Origin: Alphaproteobacteria bacterium | Lineage (GTDB): Bacteria > Pseudomonadota > Alphaproteobacteria > Rhodospirillales > Casp-alpha2 | Direction: 5' to 3' | NCBI GenBank assembly: GCA_024279135.1 | Contig: JAJRRU010000003.1 | Span: 176,211 to 240,210, forward strand | Length of the DNA: 64,000 nt | Part shown: positions 61,862 to 64,000 of the stretch, in pieces | Position numbering within the stretch: the stretch's first letter is position 1 | How the letters are laid out: the number at the start of each line of letters is the position of its first letter | Translations under genes and position numbers: made by a program | Notes under the pieces: generated by a model | Told to the model about the DNA's origin: nothing | Database searches by the model: none | The model's input: the letters and a program-made list of their open reading frames with translations, nothing else

Positions 61862-63009
61862 CAGCCAGGTTTTATCCTCGTATCCAGTGACCAGCGGGGG
61901 GACGGACCTGTATCTTTGGCATATCCCAGTCGGGCCAGCATTTGTATTCTCTCACCCGGGTGTTTTGCCAGTTTGGTGTGAACGGCTTGATAGTAGGATG
62001 CCATTTCCGGGTATTCCTGCAAAGACTGGCTCATGGGCTGCATGGAAAGCCCACTTGCTGCTACTTGCAAAGATACTTTCATGTATGATCGACCTGCCTC
62101 GATTTCTGCTGTGCGGTTATCACCCGAATTTGCGATCCAGACAAACCCCATGGATGTCATAGCACTTTCGTTTATCATGTCGAGCCCGATCTGGTAAGAA
62201 TCCGATTTTGGATCGGCGAGGCTTTCACGGGTTAAAATGCCCACCAGAGCGAGGCTTTCCAGAAAGGGACCGCCCAATGATATGCCATCCGGATTGGCAT
62301 TGATCTCCGAACGGCCAATACGCATGAGATCGATGCTTTCGCGGTAGGCATCTTCGGTACGGACTTCGTCCAGCAATGCATCTCGTGTGAGGATACGCAG
62401 TTCTTGGAGCAGATTGCCGGAGTTTGATGTGCCGATCCGCGCTGTGGCATTGCTGAGATCATGCAAGGGTTTCAGCGCATCGCTGTTGATGGTCTGGCTT
62501 GTCTCATAGGGTTCCCGGTTGGTATGGCGCTTCAGTATATGATCAAACAGAGGGGCGCGTGACAGGCCATTTTGTTTAACCAGTGATAATCGGGCGATGG
62601 GTCGTTGATCCAGCTCGGGCCCCGGTTCCCCGGCTGGAAAATAGACTATTTTTGCCTGAAAACCCTGTCGCGCCGCCGCAATGGAAAACAATTCCAGGAA
62701 ACAACCTAACCCGATGACAATTTGCCGGCTGAAGGGGTCCGTATGGGGGAGCAGGCGATCGAGGTCACAATACAGTGTCGCTTCGGTGCTGCTGATCAAA
62801 TCAACCACCCACGGTTGGCGATTGTGCGGATTTGGTGCCAATATGGCGTATGACAGGGCCCGGCGCATGGGGTCGCTGTAATCTTTCCCTGCATTTTCCC
62901 ACGGTTTCAAGGCATCAGCCGGACCGCGCAGGATGGCAGTACCCACCCCGCCAGCCGCCATGATGATACCCGTTGTTCCGACAATTTTCAAAAATTTGCG
63001 TCTTTTCAT
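61861..63009 (-). CDS. Acg-type FMN-binding nitroreductase-like protein, Tat-exported
   Basis: A 382-residue protein with a twin-arginine signal (MKRRKFLKIVGTTG, then a hydrophobic stretch). The body is of the Acg family: NPHNRQPWVVDLI at the N terminus resembles the FMN-binding part of nitroreductases, with later RHTNREPYETSQTI and SDSYQIGLDMINESAMTSMGF. Acg-type proteins bind FMN, and enzymatic activity is uncertain. Tat export implies folding with cofactor in the cytoplasm. ATG 63009 starts the Tat motif cleanly; 63024 adds five residues. Confidence 0.87.
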   Translation of the reverse strand: MKRRKFLKIVGTTGIIMAAGGVGTAILRGPADALKPWENAGKDYSDPMRRALSYAILAPNPHNRQPWVVDLISSTEATLYCDLDRLLPHTDPFSRQIVIGLGCFLELFSIAAARQGFQAKIVYFPAGEPGPELDQRPIARLSLVKQNGLSRAPLFDHILKRHTNREPYETSQTINSDALKPLHDLSNATARIGTSNSGNLLQELRILTRDALLDEVRTEDAYRESIDLMRIGRSEINANPDGISLGGPFLESLALVGILTRESLADPKSDSYQIGLDMINESAMTSMGFVWIANSGDNRTAEIEAGRSYMKVSLQVAASGLSMQPMSQSLQEYPEMASYYQAVHTKLAKHPGERIQMLARLGYAKDTGPSPRWSLDTRIKPG

Positions 63010-63041
63010 GATCGTTACTTTCATTAGGAAGTTACATTTTT

Positions 63042-63079
63042 GTTTAACGTTAAGCTAAATATATAGTTTAGCGTTAAAC
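63042..63079. promoter_or_regulatory. 38-bp palindromic operator for the acg-marR operon
   Basis: The half-sites GTTTAACGTTAAGCTAAAT (63042-63060) and the reverse complement of 63061-63079 agree at 16 of 19 positions. The palindrome covers the spacer and -10 of the leftward promoter. It is a strong MarR-type operator candidate and implies autoregulation. Confidence 0.7.
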
Positions 63080-63086
63080 TAGTCAA
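63058..63086 (-). promoter_or_regulatory. Promoter of the acg-marR operon
   Basis: Read leftward: TTGACT (63086-63081), a 17-base spacer, TATATT (63063-63058). This places the -10 about 49 bases before the ATG at 63009. It overlaps the palindromic operator, so a bound MarR dimer would block polymerase. Confidence 0.65.
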
Positions 63087-63173
63087 CCAAAAAATAACGG
63101 CCAGAATTTTCATACGTCTTGATGGTGAAGGTCACAGTTTTGGGTGTTTCATGGACCACGAAAATTTGTACAG

Positions 63174-63201
63174 TTGAAATTATGATGAATTTCGCTATAA
63201 T
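63174..63201 (+). promoter_or_regulatory. Sigma-70-type promoter of the SprA-like gene
   Basis: TTGAAA (63174-63179), a 16-base spacer, TATAAT (63196-63201), then 38 bases to ATG 63240. The -10 is consensus. Confidence 0.6.
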
Positions 63202-63239
63202 ACATCCCCTCCCTGTAAAAACAGTGGATTATCGTGCTC

Positions 63240-63872
63240 ATGCTTGAAGGACTTAACAATTCACATTATCTGCTTACACTGGATGCCACCAATATGGCAC
63301 CACGTGCCAGATCTGTGGATAGGCGCTCCGTTCATGACGGTAAGTCGCAAAATGGTTTTGCCGATAAACCTGAAACCAGCCAGTCCTACGGAACCAGACT
63401 GCGATTGAACAATATGCAGGTTCTACTGGACGAGCAGGAAAAGAAATCAGACGATAAAAAAGACACTTCGGGGGAGCCTGAAGACAAGGATTTGAGTCTG
63501 CGGGAAGAAACAAGGGTTCGCAAAATGAAAGCCAGGGACCGTGAGGTTCGTGATCATGAGCGGGCACATGCCAATGTGGGTGGAGGCATCGCAGGTTCCC
63601 CAAAATATGAAATGATGATTGGACCGGACGGGCACAGTTATGCGGTGGGTGGCGAGGTGAAAATAAATCTCATCAAGGCCAGCACTCCAGAATCGACCAT
63701 CGAGAGAATGGATCAGATCATTCGTGCTGCTATGGCACCCGTTCGACCATCGGCCGGTGATCGTTCAGTTGCCGTGCGGGCTCGCGAAATTAAAATGGAA
63801 GCCGAAATCGAGATCACCCAGAAACGAAACGATGATGAGGGTGTCGGCCAGAATATCGATCAGGTGTATTAG
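63240..63872 (+). CDS. SprA-related putative zinc metalloprotease
   Basis: A 210-residue protein of the SprA-related (CJM1_0395-type) family. The first 85 residues are disordered and charged. The core has DREVRDHERAHANVGGG, whose H106-E-x-x-H110 is a zinc-protease motif, then KYEMMIGPDGHSYAVGGEVKI. No signal peptide is seen. Activity has not been shown for most family members. GTG 63234 and ATG 63240 are both possible starts. Confidence 0.8.
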   Translation: MLEGLNNSHYLLTLDATNMAPRARSVDRRSVHDGKSQNGFADKPETSQSYGTRLRLNNMQVLLDEQEKKSDDKKDTSGEPEDKDLSLREETRVRKMKARDREVRDHERAHANVGGGIAGSPKYEMMIGPDGHSYAVGGEVKINLIKASTPESTIERMDQIIRAAMAPVRPSAGDRSVAVRAREIKMEAEIEITQKRNDDEGVGQNIDQVY

Positions 63873-63908
63873 TTCCGATCTGATCTGACACTGCTCCCTT
63901 GAAAGAGC

Positions 63909-63971
63909 GAGAGTTACCAGTTTTGATGGTGGTGCAACCCAACCATCGAAAACTTAGAAAAGGTAACTCTC
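63909..63971 (+). promoter_or_regulatory. Nested hairpin leader covering a ribosome site
   Basis: The outer arms GAGAGTTACC (63909-63918) and GGTAACTCTC (63962-63971) pair perfectly over ten bases, ending directly before the ATG at 63972. An inner arm, TTTTGATGGT (63921-63930) with ACCATCGAAAA (63942-63952), pairs with one bulge. The AAAAGG ribosome site falls partly within the outer stem, so read-through transcripts would be translated poorly. This is a known control in several insertion sequences. Confidence 0.55.
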
Positions 63972-64000
63972 ATGATACAAAGTAACGTAAAAATCATTAA
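63972..64000 (+). CDS. Start of a probable IS481-type transposase, cut by the window edge
   Basis: ATG 63972 follows AAAAGG and reads MIQSNVKII before the edge. Several IS481-family transposases start with a short polar stretch followed by VKIIK, but nine codons cannot prove the family. The hairpin leader fits a transposase. The left terminal repeat of the element would lie between 63873 and 63910, where no clear repeat can be confirmed without the right end. Confidence 0.4.

Overview
The window reads as a chromosomal stretch of an alphaproteobacterium, probably a marine relative of the Rhodospirillales. This is an inference from gene content: COX15-type heme A synthase, a DUF2849-cysI-DUF934 sulfite reductase block, MocR and GcvA-like LysR regulators, MerF with a GDCCVxC partner, and many solute importers. 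Base composition is near 50% GC with AT-rich promoter gaps. No rRNA, tRNA, CRISPR array or prophage was seen. About 60 protein genes are packed tightly, and convergent neighbours often overlap or abut.

Layout. 1-9.8 kb: the start of a leftward gene at the edge, a DMT exporter, a leftward group (SRAP protein, HemL-like aminotransferase, AEC transporter), an SDR, and a 1,569-residue membrane-anchored coiled-coil protein with an exact 175-residue repeat. 9.8-14.1 kb: GDCCVxC protein and MerF, the sulfite reductase block, and heme A synthase. 14.2-20.5 kb: DHH phosphoesterase, a lipoprotein S41 protease, and a FecR/RTX surface or secreted protein. 20.5-24.4 kb: a 271-bp MITE-like repeat, an unlisted 55-residue Arg/Glu-rich ORF with a terminator, prfC, a TusA-like protein, an SDR, a second repeat remnant and a TraR/DksA zinc-finger protein. 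24.4-27.3 kb: an unrecognised 518-residue protein, a D-2-hydroxyacid dehydrogenase and a small conserved protein.

27.4-34.1 kb holds a co-directional cluster: N-formylglutamate amidohydrolase, glutamine-synthetase-like ligase, HAD phosphatase and a PhnD/PhnC/PhnE/PhnE importer. 34-42.4 kb: HAD hydrolase, DEAD-box helicase, a corrinoid methyltransferase fusion divergent from a LysR gene with a textbook LysR box between them, and a MocR-DMT pair. 42.7-52.9 kb: a peptide-type ABC importer followed by a phosphonate-monoester-hydrolase-like sulfatase and an aspartoacylase-like deacylase, facing a LuxR-type regulator. 53-59.6 kb: class V aminotransferase, polar amino acid ABC importer, HisN-like phosphatase, pterin carbinolamine dehydratase and DMT exporter. 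59.7-64 kb: orphan histidine kinase, a self-regulated acg-marR operon, a SprA-like HExxH protein and the start of a probable IS481-type transposase.

The overall picture is a metabolically versatile heterotroph whose accessory capacity lies in three importer-plus-enzyme clusters. The most likely undescribed biology is the ligand of the NFGase-GS-PhnDCE cluster, the substrate of the PMH/deacylase cluster, and the variant corrinoid methyltransferase.
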